The position numbers were made by a program, and so were the translations under genes. DNA of 38,685 nt, from NCBI GenBank assembly GCA_904398655.1, contig CAJFPF010000145.1, positions 1 through 38,685 of the forward strand. Direction: 5' to 3'. Shown in pieces: positions 7,314 through 15,285 of the stretch (its first letter is position 1; every line of letters begins with the position of its first letter). The notes under the pieces were generated by a model. The model worked only from the letters and a program-made list of their open reading frames with translations. It did not search any database and was not told where the DNA came from. The DNA is from an uncultured Anaerotruncus sp. Its GTDB lineage: Bacteria; Bacillota; Clostridia; Oscillospirales; Ruminococcaceae.

Positions 7314-7875
7314 ATTCCACCCGCGCCCCTGCCCGCTCCAGGATCTCTGACACCACCTGGCTTTTGGCGTCGGCATATTCCTGAACATAGGTCCACCGGC
7401 GGGCAGCCAGTTCCTGTTTGACTCTGGCATACCGCCCCCGATCCTCCGGATGGGCCCGCAGCCAGTCTCGAAAAGCCAGCATCCGGTTCGCCTCCGGGCA
7501 GCCCCAGCCAAAGATGTGCAAATTCACCACCGGGTCTCCCCCCTTGCACATCCGGTGCTGGAACCAATCGGGCTCCCGCACACGCAGTGGATAGCCCGCC
7601 TGCTCCAGGGCGGGCAGGTAGTCGGCCTCTCTGGAGGGGTCGTCCACCAACAGCAGGATATCCAGGATCGGTTTCGCCCATAGGCCGGGAACAGCGGTGG
7701 AGCCCACATGCTCCACCATCAGCGCCTTTTCGCCCAGAGCTTTTTGGATTCTCTCCGCCTGGATGGCAAATTGGGCCGGCCAGGCGGGATTGTATGGTTC
7801 CAGGCGAATGGTCCCATTGTGGACCGCCACCTCCCCCACCGTTACCTGGCGCAGGTATTCTTCTGACGGCAACAA
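7243..7875 (-). CDS. GrpB family protein (UPF0157, nucleotidyltransferase-like fold)
   Basis: A protein of about 210 residues with the GrpB/UPF0157 core: IRLEPYNPAWPAQF, then VEHVGSTAVPGLWAKPILDILLLV (read in parts; the HVGSTAVPGL element is diagnostic) and a C-terminal RDWLRAHPEDRGRYARVKQ region. The family is related to nucleotidyltransferases but its activity is unknown. The start is chosen at TTG 7875 because AAGGAG lies about 11 bases upstream (7887-7892). An ATG at 7905 in the same frame has no ribosome binding site. The C-terminal tail of about 25 residues goes beyond the usual family end and is encoded antisense to the 3' end of the LysR gene. Confidence 0.8.
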   Translation of the reverse strand: MLPSEEYLRQVTVGEVAVHNGTIRLEPYNPAWPAQFAIQAERIQKALGEKALMVEHVGSTAVPGLWAKPILDILLLVDDPSREADYLPALEQAGYPLRVREPDWFQHRMCKGGDPVVNLHIFGWGCPEANRMLAFRDWLRAHPEDRGRYARVKQELAARRWTYVQEYADAKSQVVSEILERAGARVESKPALAVPPIPGSTPLKTPGSEG

Positions 7876-8049
7876 AACCGCCCCCTCTCCTTGTGGTCCC
7901 ACCATTGTAGCATGGGAGGCAGCCAAAGGCAAGCCCTCCCCCACCGCCATCCACAGGGTCTTCCCATGGGCGCGGGGGACGCTTTATTTTCATCCGCAGG
8001 CCCCTATAGGGGCTTTCACCGAGAACCTCTTCCAGATTGGAGGAACCCC

Positions 8050-8739
8050 ATGTCAGATACTGTCCCTATTTTAGAACAGCTTTTTGCCCTTCGGGACCCG
8101 TCCTATCGGGAATTTCATTGTAAACTGGTGCCCACAGTGGATCCAAAGCGGATCATCGGGGTACGGACGCCCCAGCTGCGGGCTTTGGCCCGGTCGCTTT
8201 CGGGGACACCCCAGGCCCAAGAATTTTTGGAGGTACTGCCCCACGAATATTATGAGGAAAATAACCTCCATGGGCTGCTCATCTGCGGCCTGCGGGAGTA
8301 TGACCGGACGGTGGAGGAGCTAAAACGGTTCCTGCCCTGTGTGGACAACTGGGCCACCTGCGACCTGCTGAGTCCCCGGGCTTTTCAGAAGCGGCCGCCT
8401 CAGCTGGTGGGGCAGCTGGAGGCCTGGATCGCCTCCTCCCACCCCTATACCATCCGGTTTGGCCTGGGGATGCTCCTGTCCCACTATCTGGACGAGGGAT
8501 TCTGGCCCGGTTGTCTGGAGCTGGCCGCTGGGGTGCGCAGCCAGGAGTACTATGTAAATATGATGGTGGCCTGGCTGTTCGCCACCGCCCTGGCCAAACA
8601 ATACGAGGCAACCCTCCCCTATCTGGAGGGACGGCGGCTGGATCCATGGACCCACAACCAGACCATCCAAAAGGCGGTGGAGAGCCGCCGGGTTCCGCCG
8701 GCCCATAAGGAATATCTCCGGTCCCTGCGGTGGAAATGA
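8050..8739 (+). CDS. AlkD-like DNA alkylation repair protein
   Basis: A 229-residue HEAT-like-repeat protein of the AlkD DNA glycosylase family, which excises positively charged alkylated bases such as 3-methyladenine and 7-methylguanine. Visible family marks are KRIIGVRTPQLRALAR near the N-terminus, the NWATCD segment (the aspartate used in catalysis), IRFGLGMLL with the conserved Arg, and the ending TIQKAVESRRVPPAHKEYLR. ATG 8050 has TTGGAGGAA immediately upstream; the frame is open further upstream but that part carries no family sequence. It is divergent from the GrpB-like gene. Confidence 0.87.
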   Translation: MSDTVPILEQLFALRDPSYREFHCKLVPTVDPKRIIGVRTPQLRALARSLSGTPQAQEFLEVLPHEYYEENNLHGLLICGLREYDRTVEELKRFLPCVDNWATCDLLSPRAFQKRPPQLVGQLEAWIASSHPYTIRFGLGMLLSHYLDEGFWPGCLELAAGVRSQEYYVNMMVAWLFATALAKQYEATLPYLEGRRLDPWTHNQTIQKAVESRRVPPAHKEYLRSLRWK

Positions 8740-8764
8740 GCTGGCCTTTTGGCGGCGGATATGG

Positions 8765-8770
8765 TAGAAT
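8765..8770 (+). promoter_or_regulatory. Candidate extended -10 box of the NimA-like/MATE gene pair
   Basis: ATGGTAGAAT gives TGn plus TAGAAT at 8765-8770. No clear -35 is visible. It lies about 50 bases before the TTG start at 8822. Confidence 0.4.
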
Positions 8771-8821
8771 GAAAAAGATCTAACGAAAAAAGAGGGGCTT
8801 TGCCCCTTTGGAGGGATTTTT

Positions 8822-9304
8822 TTGAGAAGGAACGAGCGAGAAGTCACCGACCAGGCACAGATAGACCGGATCCTGCGGGACTGCGGCTGCTGCCGGCTGG
8901 CGTTTTCCACCCAAGGCGCACCCTATTTGGTCCCCCTAAATTTCGGGTTCCAGCGCCGGGAGGGGAAACTCTATCTCTATTTCCATGGCGCCCATCAGGG
9001 GCGGAAGGCCCAGTTGGCTGCCCAGCGTCCTCTGGTGGGGTTTGAGCTGGACACCGGGCACCAGCTCCAGCCGGCGCAGGAGGCCTGCGGCTACTCCTAC
9101 TTTTATGAGAGCATTGTGGGCACCGGCCGTTTGGAGCCGGTGGAGGACCCGGCTGCCAAACGGGAGGCCCTGGGGATCATCATGGCCCACTACACCGGAC
9201 GGACGGACTGGGCCTTCCCCGAGCAGGCCCTGCAGCAGGTGTCGGTGCTGCGGCTGGAGGTGGAGGAACTCTCCTGCAAGGCCCACCGGCCGGACGGAAG
9301 GTAA
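8822..9304 (+). CDS. NimA-like pyridoxamine 5'-phosphate oxidase family flavoprotein
   Basis: A 160-residue protein of the FMN-binding split-barrel (PPOX) class, in the subgroup that includes nitroimidazole-resistance proteins. It opens MRRNEREVTDQAQIDRIL and contains CRLAFSTQGAPYLVPLNFGF and LYFHGAHQGRK, the stretches that form the flavin pocket in this group. It probably reduces a small substrate using FMN; whether it gives drug resistance cannot be judged from sequence. The TTG start at 8822 follows GGAGGG at 8810-8815. It ends 3 bases before the MATE gene, so the two are co-transcribed and perhaps translationally coupled. Confidence 0.87.
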   Translation: MRRNEREVTDQAQIDRILRDCGCCRLAFSTQGAPYLVPLNFGFQRREGKLYLYFHGAHQGRKAQLAAQRPLVGFELDTGHQLQPAQEACGYSYFYESIVGTGRLEPVEDPAAKREALGIIMAHYTGRTDWAFPEQALQQVSVLRLEVEELSCKAHRPDGR

Positions 9305-9307
9305 CCT

Positions 9308-10702
9308 ATGGGGATAGGGGCCGCCCGAGCAGGCGGCGTACAGGACCTGACCCAGGGAGTCATCTGGCGGCAGCTGGCCGCCTTTGCTCTCCCTTTTTTG
9401 TTCTCCAACCTGCTGCAGCAGTTTTATACCACCGCTGACGCCGCCATTGTGGGGCAGGCGGTGGGAGCGGGGGGCCTGGCTGCCATCGGCTCCTGCGACC
9501 GGCTGATCGGGCTGCTCATCAACTTCTTTTTGGGGGTATCCACCGGCGCCAGCATCGCGGTGGCTCAGGCGTTTGGCCGCCGCTCCCAACAGGAGCTGCA
9601 CCGGGTGGTGCACACCTCAGTGGCGCTGGGGATCCTTTCCGGGTTGGCGCTGACAGTGATCGGCGTCGCCCTCTCCCCCACCCTGCTGCGGATGATGGAT
9701 ACCCCGGAGGACGTCTTCCCTCTGGCGGTGCACTATATCCAGGTCTATTTTTTGGGGATGATCCCCTCCATGGTCTACAATATGGGCAGCGGTATCCTGC
9801 GGGCCATGGGCAACTCCCAGAGCGCCCTCTATTATCTGCTGACTGCCGGGATCATCAACATCGGGCTGGACCTGTGGTTTGTGGTGGGGCTGGGCTGGGG
9901 CACGGCAGGCGCGGCAGGGGCCACCGCCCTCTCCCAGCTGCTGCCCGCTATTCTGGTGCTGCGCAAGCTCTCCCAGCTGGAGGAGGGGTACCGGTTGCAG
10001 CTGCGCCAGATCCGTCTGTGGCGGGAGGAGACGGCCTATATCATCCGGGTTGGAATCCCAGCGGGGCTGCGGATGGTGCTCATCAGTTTTTCCAATGTGA
10101 TCGTCCAGACCAAGATCAATCAGTTTGGGCTGGAGGCCATGGCGGGGGTCACCCTCTTCTTCCGGCTGGAGGGGTATCTCTATATGACCGTCTCCGCCAT
10201 CTCCCTGGCCCTCACCAGCTTTTGCGGGCAGAACATCGGCGCGGGCAACCTCTCCCGGCTGCGCCAAGGACAGCGGGTGGCCACCGGCATGGCCTTGGGG
10301 ATCTCCTCCCTGTTGATCCTGTTGCTGCTGGTGTTCACCGTCCCCATCTGCAGCATCTTCACCCGCGATCCGGGGGCGATCTACTATGCGCGGCTACAGA
10401 TCCTCTACCTGCTCCCCCTCTACTTCATCTTTACCCTCAACGAGGTGATCAATGGGGCGGTGCTCTCCTCCGGGCGGTCGGTGACCCCCATGGTCATCAG
10501 CCTGTTCGGCATGTGTGTGGCCCGCCTGGGGTTCATCTATGCGGGGCTGTGGGTGGTGTGGGATATCCGGGCAATCTATCTCTCCTTCCCCTTCAGCTGG
10601 ATTGTCACCCACCTGCTGCTCCAGCTCTATTACCACCGAGGTCATTGGGTCCAGGGGCAGCGCCTGAGGGATGCCATTGCCGGGCAATCTGCCGGAAACT
10701 GA
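9308..10702 (+). CDS. MATE-family efflux transporter
   Basis: A 464-residue multidrug and toxin extrusion family protein with about twelve membrane helices in two six-helix halves. The N-terminal GVIWRQLAAFALPFLFSNLLQQFYTTADAAIVG is characteristic (conserved parts GVIWRQL and TTADAAIVG), and MGSGILRAMGNS lies at the end of helix 4. It would export cationic or amphipathic compounds with Na+ or H+ as counter-ion. ATG 9308 is close to the previous stop; the SD (GGAAGG) is weak, suggesting coupling to the upstream flavoprotein. Three other MATE genes lie in this window; this one is on the opposite strand from them. Confidence 0.9.
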   Translation: MGIGAARAGGVQDLTQGVIWRQLAAFALPFLFSNLLQQFYTTADAAIVGQAVGAGGLAAIGSCDRLIGLLINFFLGVSTGASIAVAQAFGRRSQQELHRVVHTSVALGILSGLALTVIGVALSPTLLRMMDTPEDVFPLAVHYIQVYFLGMIPSMVYNMGSGILRAMGNSQSALYYLLTAGIINIGLDLWFVVGLGWGTAGAAGATALSQLLPAILVLRKLSQLEEGYRLQLRQIRLWREETAYIIRVGIPAGLRMVLISFSNVIVQTKINQFGLEAMAGVTLFFRLEGYLYMTVSAISLALTSFCGQNIGAGNLSRLRQGQRVATGMALGISSLLILLLLVFTVPICSIFTRDPGAIYYARLQILYLLPLYFIFTLNEVINGAVLSSGRSVTPMVISLFGMCVARLGFIYAGLWVVWDIRAIYLSFPFSWIVTHLLLQLYYHRGHWVQGQRLRDAIAGQSAGN

Positions 10703-10734
10703 AAAGGATCCTCCGCCCCCAGCGGCAAATTTCT

Positions 10735-10777
10735 GTAAAAAAGCCAAGGCGTTTTCCAAACGCCTTGGCTTTTTTTG
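10735..10777. terminator. Bidirectional terminator
   Basis: A 17-bp stem (about 10737-10753 with 10758-10774) around a 4-base loop has A-runs on the left and T-runs on the right, so it works in both directions. It lies between the MATE gene (+) and the GltD-like gene (-). Confidence 0.9.
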
Positions 10778-10796
10778 CTCGGTTGAAAGAGGATGC

Positions 10797-12032
10797 TCAG
10801 GCCTGCCCCTGGACCAGGCTCTGCATATATTGGTGCATCGACTCGGCCACCACCTTGCTGTGGGCCACCGCCTCCACCACGGTGCGGGCGCCGTTCACCA
10901 CATCCCCCGAGGCGAAAATCCCAGGGCGGGTAGTGTGGCCTGTCTCGTCGGCCACCAGGAGGCCTTTGGCATTGGCCTTGAGTCCCTGGGTGGTGGAGAC
11001 AATCCGGTTCATGGGGCCCTGGCTGATGGAGATGATGACGCTGTCGCTCTCATAGAGGCGGTTGGAATCCGGCACATCGACAAAGCTGCCGTCCTCCTGT
11101 TCGACCACATCCTTGAAGATCACTCCCCGGTCGGTGATCTCCACCGGGGCCTTGTTGTACTCAAATTGCACCCCCTCCAGCTGGGCATAGCTGAACTCGT
11201 GGTGGCTGGCGGCCACCTGGCGGGTGATGGAAAAGCAGGTCAGCTCCCGGACCCCCTTGCGGATGGCGGTCCGGGCCACATCCATAGCCGCATTGCCCGC
11301 CCCGATGACGATCACCCGGCGGCCCAGCTGGTAGCTGTCCGGGTTGTCCAAATAGTTGATGCCGAAGTGGACATTGCCGAACGTCTCCCCTTTGATGTGC
11401 AAAGCGTTGGGCTTCCAGACGCCGGTTCCCACAAAGATGGACTTGTAGCCATCCCGGAACAGGTCATCCACGCCAATGGCACTGCCGATCTGGGTGTTGG
11501 GGCGGAATTTGATCCCCTTCTGGTCCAGGTGGCGGCGCTTGAGGTCGTCCAAAACCTCCTTGGGCAGCCGGAAGGCGGGAATCCCATAGCGCAGGACGCC
11601 GCCGATCTGATCCCGGTTTTCAAAGATGGTGACATCGTAGCCATAGCGGGCCAGGATGATGGCAATGGTGATGCCGGCGGGACCGGATCCAATGATGGCC
11701 GCCTTGATCCCATTGGAGGGGGCGGGCTCCTCGGTGAATTTGCTGGCGTAGAAAGAGGAGATATAGCTTTCGATGGAAGAAAAGTGGACAGCCGCGCCCT
11801 TTTTGGCCAGGACGCAGTGCCCTTCGCACTGGTTCTCGTGGTTGCAGATGAGGCTGCAGACGGTGGTGAGGGGGTTGTTCTCAAACAGCAACCGCCCCGC
11901 CTCCTCCAGACGGTTCTCCTTCAAAAGGCGGATGACCTCCGGGATGGGGGTGTGAATGGGGCAACCCTTCTGGCATTGGGGAACCTTGCACCCCAGGCAG
12001 CGGTTGGCCTCGTCCATGATGTGTAACGCCAC
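10797..12032 (-). CDS. GltD/NfnB-like NAD(P)H flavoprotein without a partner large subunit
   Basis: A 411-residue FAD protein related to the glutamate synthase small subunit and NfnB. The N-terminus has the Cys-rich segment of that group, CLGCKVPQCQKGCP and CSLICNHENQCEGHC, which binds iron-sulfur clusters. The FAD motif GSGPAGITIAII is near residue 115 and the NAD(P)H motif GAGNAAMDVARTA near 250. It is shorter than the usual 450-490 residues. No gltB or nfnA gene is adjacent, so it may pass electrons between NAD(P)H and ferredoxin or another protein, possibly from the amino-acid cluster upstream. The start is GTG 12032 with GGGAGG 8 bases upstream; it begins directly at the first Cys-rich segment. 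Confidence 0.82.
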   Translation of the reverse strand: MALHIMDEANRCLGCKVPQCQKGCPIHTPIPEVIRLLKENRLEEAGRLLFENNPLTTVCSLICNHENQCEGHCVLAKKGAAVHFSSIESYISSFYASKFTEEPAPSNGIKAAIIGSGPAGITIAIILARYGYDVTIFENRDQIGGVLRYGIPAFRLPKEVLDDLKRRHLDQKGIKFRPNTQIGSAIGVDDLFRDGYKSIFVGTGVWKPNALHIKGETFGNVHFGINYLDNPDSYQLGRRVIVIGAGNAAMDVARTAIRKGVRELTCFSITRQVAASHHEFSYAQLEGVQFEYNKAPVEITDRGVIFKDVVEQEDGSFVDVPDSNRLYESDSVIISISQGPMNRIVSTTQGLKANAKGLLVADETGHTTRPGIFASGDVVNGARTVVEAVAHSKVVAESMHQYMQSLVQGQA

Positions 12033-12152
12033 GATCTTTTCCTCCCTTTTCCTTGATGGGCCTATTTTACCACAATTTGAGGAGATTGGGGGATAAAACT
12101 CCGCGTATTTTTTCGGTATTTTCTATACCCTGGAAAACGGCCAGAAACCTCA

Positions 12153-12186
12153 AAATCCCCCGCGCATGGCCATGCGCGGGGGATTT
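12153..12186 (-). terminator. Hairpin at the end of the catabolic cluster
   Basis: A perfect GC-rich palindrome (12153-12186, centre GGCC) lies 47 bases past the porB stop, with only a short T-run (ATTTTG) on the minus side. It probably ends or weakens transcription leaving the cluster before the GltD-like gene. Confidence 0.6.
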
Positions 12187-12232
12187 GTCACTCCCGCCCG
12201 GCCCGGGAAGGGGTCGGGTCCGGAGAGGGAGA

Positions 12233-13165
12233 TCAGCGGCAGCGGCTCAACAGCCGTTCCCAACGGCGGTCTACCTCTTCCTGGTAGGCCTGGATCATCC
12301 ACTCGTTGCCGGGTTTGAACATGTGGCGGAAACGCCCCTGGGGACGCAGGAACTCCTCCACTGGGAGCTTCTTCTTGGGTTCATAGTTGAGGATCCACTC
12401 CTCGCCATCGATCACCTCAAACAGCGGCCAGACGCAGGTCTCCACCGCCAGCTTGCAGATCTCCATCAGCTTCGGCGTGTCATACCGCCAGCCGCGGGGG
12501 CAGGGCGCCATGACATTCAGGAAAGCCGGGCCGGGGGTGTAGATCCCGCGGTGGGCCTTCTGGTGCAGATCGGCGAAGTTGCCGAGCATGGTGGTCTGGG
12601 CCACATAGGGAATCCGATGGGCGATCACAATCTCCGTGAGATTCTTTTTGTTCTGGGGCTTGCCGGGAATCACCGACCCCGCGGGGGAGGTGGTGGTATC
12701 CGCGAAACGGGAGGTGGAGGAGGAACGCTGGATACCGGTGTTCATATACGCCTCGTTGTCATAGCAGACATACATGAAGTCGTGCCCCCGCTCCAGAGCG
12801 CCGGACAGGGACTGGAACCCGATATCATAGGTGCCGCCGTCGCCGCCGAAGGCAATACAACGGGCGCCCTCCGGGATCTTCCCCCGGGCGGCCAACGCCT
12901 TGCTGGCCGCCTCCACCCCGCTGATGGTGGCGCCGGCATTTTCAAAGGCACTGTGCAGCCAGCTGTCCTCCCAGGTCACATAGGGATAGGGGAAGGTGGA
13001 CGCCTGCAGGCATCCGGTTGCGGAGACAATCGCCGCCTTATCGCCCTCATCCAGGGCGCGCAGCACCGCACGCACCACCACCGGCGCGCCGCAGCCGGCA
13101 CACAGGCGGTGGCCGCCTGCGAACCGCTCCTTTTTGCTCATCTCTTCCTTAAAACGGTAACTCAT
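12233..13165 (-). CDS. porB: 2-oxoacid (pyruvate-type):ferredoxin oxidoreductase, beta subunit
   Basis: A 310-residue thiamine-diphosphate subunit. The cofactor motif GDGGTYDIGF is followed by CYDNEAYMNTG, which binds diphosphate and Mg2+. Cysteines for the proximal 4Fe-4S cluster are visible as LCAGCG near the start, ATGC near residue 50 and APCPRGW near 210, as in four-subunit PorB enzymes. With the alpha, gamma and delta subunits it would oxidatively decarboxylate a 2-oxoacid to acyl-CoA, CO2 and reduced ferredoxin. ATG 13165 is chosen over the in-frame GTG 13174 because GAGGGG is 8 bases from the ATG and abuts the GTG. It starts one base after the porA stop and is the last gene of the cluster. 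Confidence 0.9.
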   Translation of the reverse strand: MSYRFKEEMSKKERFAGGHRLCAGCGAPVVVRAVLRALDEGDKAAIVSATGCLQASTFPYPYVTWEDSWLHSAFENAGATISGVEAASKALAARGKIPEGARCIAFGGDGGTYDIGFQSLSGALERGHDFMYVCYDNEAYMNTGIQRSSSTSRFADTTTSPAGSVIPGKPQNKKNLTEIVIAHRIPYVAQTTMLGNFADLHQKAHRGIYTPGPAFLNVMAPCPRGWRYDTPKLMEICKLAVETCVWPLFEVIDGEEWILNYEPKKKLPVEEFLRPQGRFRHMFKPGNEWMIQAYQEEVDRRWERLLSRCR

Positions 13166-13166
13166 C

Positions 13167-14351
13167 TCATTCACCCCTCACTGCCAAGTACCGGTAATCG
13201 TCCTTCCAGCCGCCGTCCCGCAGATCCTTCTTCAGATCTTCAAACACCTGTTCAATGTGCTCCGGGCGCACATCCCGTCCGCCCAAGCCATAGATGTAGT
13301 TGACCAGCAGGGGCCGGCGGTTGCTCTGGGACAGCGCAACACAGACGTCCGCATACACAGGGCCGCCGATGCCGGACATGGGGTCGGATTTATCCAACAC
13401 CGCCACTGCCTGGGCGCCGCTGAGGGCCTGGGCGATCTCCTCCCGGGGGAAGGGACGGAACATGGTGATCTTCACCAGTCCCACCTTTTCTCCCCGGCTG
13501 CGCAGCTCGTCCACTACCGTCTTGGCGGTACCGGCGGAGGAGCCGATGAGCACGATCAGGCGCTCGGCATCCTCGGTGCAGTAGGTTTCAATGACGTCAT
13601 ATTTGCGGCCGCTGATCTGCTCGAATTTGGCCGCCACCTCTTTAAAGACAGGCAGGGCATTGCGCATCGCCTGGGACTGCTGGCGCTTATGCTCCATCAG
13701 GTAGGCGGGGGAATCATAGGGGCCGAAGGCCGTGGAGGTGGTGGGGTCCAGCAGCCAGTCCTGGGGCTCATAGGTGCCCACAAACTGGCTTACCACCTCG
13801 TCCTCCAACAGTTCGATATTCTCTACCGCATGGCTGGTGATAAATCCATCCTGACAGGCCATCACCGGCAGCTGGACACGGGGGTCCTCGGCCAGCAAAA
13901 AGGACATCAGATACTGGTCATAGGCCTCCTGGGCGGTTTCCGCATGCAGCTGAATCCAGCCGCAATCGCTGGCCGCCATGGCGTCGCTGTGGTCGTTGTG
14001 GATGTTGATGGGACCGGTCAACGCCCGGGTGATGCAGGCCATCACCACGGGGGCCCGCAGCGAGGCCCCCACTCCAAGCATCTCATACATGAGCGCAAGT
14101 CCACAGGAGGAAGTCGCTGTGGAACTGCGGGCACCCGCAATCTCTGCGCCAATGCAGGCGGACATGGCGCTGTGTTCGGATTCCACCGGCACAAACACCG
14201 TCTTTACCTTGCCATTGGCCACATATTGGGAAAAATACTGGGGGATTTCCGTGGAAGGGGTGATCGGGAACGCCGCCACAACGTCCAGGTTGGCCTGGCG
14301 CATGGCGTTGGCCACCGCTTCATTTCCAGAAAGTCTCTCTTTAATCGCCAT
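13167..14351 (-). CDS. porA: 2-oxoacid (pyruvate-type):ferredoxin oxidoreductase, alpha subunit
   Basis: A 394-residue alpha subunit. It resembles PorA of Thermotoga-type four-subunit pyruvate synthases: AVANAMRQANLDVVAAFPITPSTEI (read in parts), VPVESEHSAMSACIGAEIAGAR, and GPINIHNDHSDAMAASDCGWIQ. The PITPSTEI and ESEHSAM elements belong to the pyrimidine-binding domain, and domain II follows after about residue 250. The resemblance favours pyruvate or a closely related short 2-oxoacid over branched or aromatic ones, but substrate choice is not proven. ATG 14351 has GGGGGTG upstream; the open frame before it overlaps porD antisense-free but lacks family sequence. Thirteen bases separate it from porD. 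Confidence 0.9.
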   Translation of the reverse strand: MAIKERLSGNEAVANAMRQANLDVVAAFPITPSTEIPQYFSQYVANGKVKTVFVPVESEHSAMSACIGAEIAGARSSTATSSCGLALMYEMLGVGASLRAPVVMACITRALTGPINIHNDHSDAMAASDCGWIQLHAETAQEAYDQYLMSFLLAEDPRVQLPVMACQDGFITSHAVENIELLEDEVVSQFVGTYEPQDWLLDPTTSTAFGPYDSPAYLMEHKRQQSQAMRNALPVFKEVAAKFEQISGRKYDVIETYCTEDAERLIVLIGSSAGTAKTVVDELRSRGEKVGLVKITMFRPFPREEIAQALSGAQAVAVLDKSDPMSGIGGPVYADVCVALSQSNRRPLLVNYIYGLGGRDVRPEHIEQVFEDLKKDLRDGGWKDDYRYLAVRGE

Positions 14352-14364
14352 CTTCACGCACCCC

Positions 14365-14670
14365 CTACTTGCTCTCTTTTTCAAAAGTGATCGCGTCAAA
14401 CGGGCAGACTTCCACACAGACGCCGCAGCCTTTGCAGTGGTCATAGTCGAATTCGCCGCGCTTGCCATCTTTCACTGGAATGGCGGAATCCGGACAAACC
14501 GGGGCGCACAGGAGGCACTGTTTGCACTTCTCCATGTGGATCACCGGGCGGTGACTTCTCCAGTCCCCTGTTTTGAACTGCTTGGAGGTGCCGCCCCCCT
14601 TGATGGTCCCGGCGGTGGTGATCTCCTGCCAGGTGACGCTCTCGTCCAGGTTCTTTCCGTTGTAGATCAT
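14365..14670 (-). CDS. porD: 2-oxoacid:ferredoxin oxidoreductase, delta (2x 4Fe-4S ferredoxin) subunit
   Basis: A 101-residue ferredoxin-like subunit. Two clusters are bound by CKQCLLCAPVCPDSA and CKGCGVCVEVCPFDA. It carries electrons from the thiamine site of PorAB to external ferredoxin. The N-terminal 45 residues (SVTWQEITTAGTIKGGG) are the usual PorD arm. ATG 14670 overlaps the porG stop as ATGA and has GGGGGAGGT upstream, which supports this start over an earlier in-frame GTG/ATG. Confidence 0.92.
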   Translation of the reverse strand: MIYNGKNLDESVTWQEITTAGTIKGGGTSKQFKTGDWRSHRPVIHMEKCKQCLLCAPVCPDSAIPVKDGKRGEFDYDHCKGCGVCVEVCPFDAITFEKESK

Positions 14671-15269
14671 AAACCACGTACCTCCCCCAACGCGCATTTC
14701 AGTACTTCCATATTGCCCTGCACCGCCTGGGGCTTGGAGGCGAACTTGTGTTTCAGGGAGGTCTCCATCTTCTCCAGGAAGATCCCTTCATCCATAAACT
14801 GGGTCAGCTTCACCACAGCGGCCAGCATCGGCATATTGGGGAAGTATTTTCCCAGAATCCGCTCGGAGATGTTCACCGCGTCGATGGTGCAGACCTTTCC
14901 GGTGTAACCGTTGAGCAGCGGCAAAATCTCCGAAATTTCCCGCTGGGTGTTGATCAAAATGCCGCCCTCCGGGCTGAGTCCGGCGGTCACATCCACCGTC
15001 CCCAACAGGGTCTCATCCGCCACCGCCACATATTGGGGGGTGTAGATGTTGGAGTGGATCCGAATCGGTTTGTCGCTGATCCGATTATAGGCGGTCACCG
15101 GAGCGCCCATGCGCTCCGGCCCGTATTCCGGAAAGCCCTGTACATATTTTCCGGTGAAGAAGGCCACATCCGCCAACAGCAGCGCCGCCGTCTTCACCCC
15201 TTGCCCGCCGCGCCCATGCCAGCGGATCTCCAATGTATCCTTTGCCATCTTTTGCTCCATTTCTTTCAT
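14667..15269 (-). CDS. porG: 2-oxoacid:ferredoxin oxidoreductase, gamma subunit
   Basis: A 200-residue gamma subunit, the CoA-binding part of the enzyme. Family marks are EIRWHGRGGQGVKTAALLLA near the N-terminus, GFPEYGPERMGAPVTAYNRI, and LGKYFPNMPMLAAVVKLT. It is the first gene of the GDAB block, the same order as in Thermotoga porGDAB. ATG 15269 has AAGGGA 8 bases upstream; an internal ATG 15248 (MAKDTLEI) is also possible. The stop overlaps the porD start, so translation is coupled. Confidence 0.92.
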   Translation of the reverse strand: MKEMEQKMAKDTLEIRWHGRGGQGVKTAALLLADVAFFTGKYVQGFPEYGPERMGAPVTAYNRISDKPIRIHSNIYTPQYVAVADETLLGTVDVTAGLSPEGGILINTQREISEILPLLNGYTGKVCTIDAVNISERILGKYFPNMPMLAAVVKLTQFMDEGIFLEKMETSLKHKFASKPQAVQGNMEVLKCALGEVRGL

Positions 15270-15285
15270 CTCGGGTGTCCCTTGT

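Noticed and set aside
7876-7950. Upstream ATG/GTG starts for the GrpB-like protein
   Set aside because: None has a ribosome binding site, whereas TTG 7875 follows AAGGAG; the family domain starts after it.
13257-14390. Plus-strand open frame of 377 codons
   Set aside because: Antisense to porA, low-complexity translation rich in His and Gly, no ribosome binding site or family resemblance.
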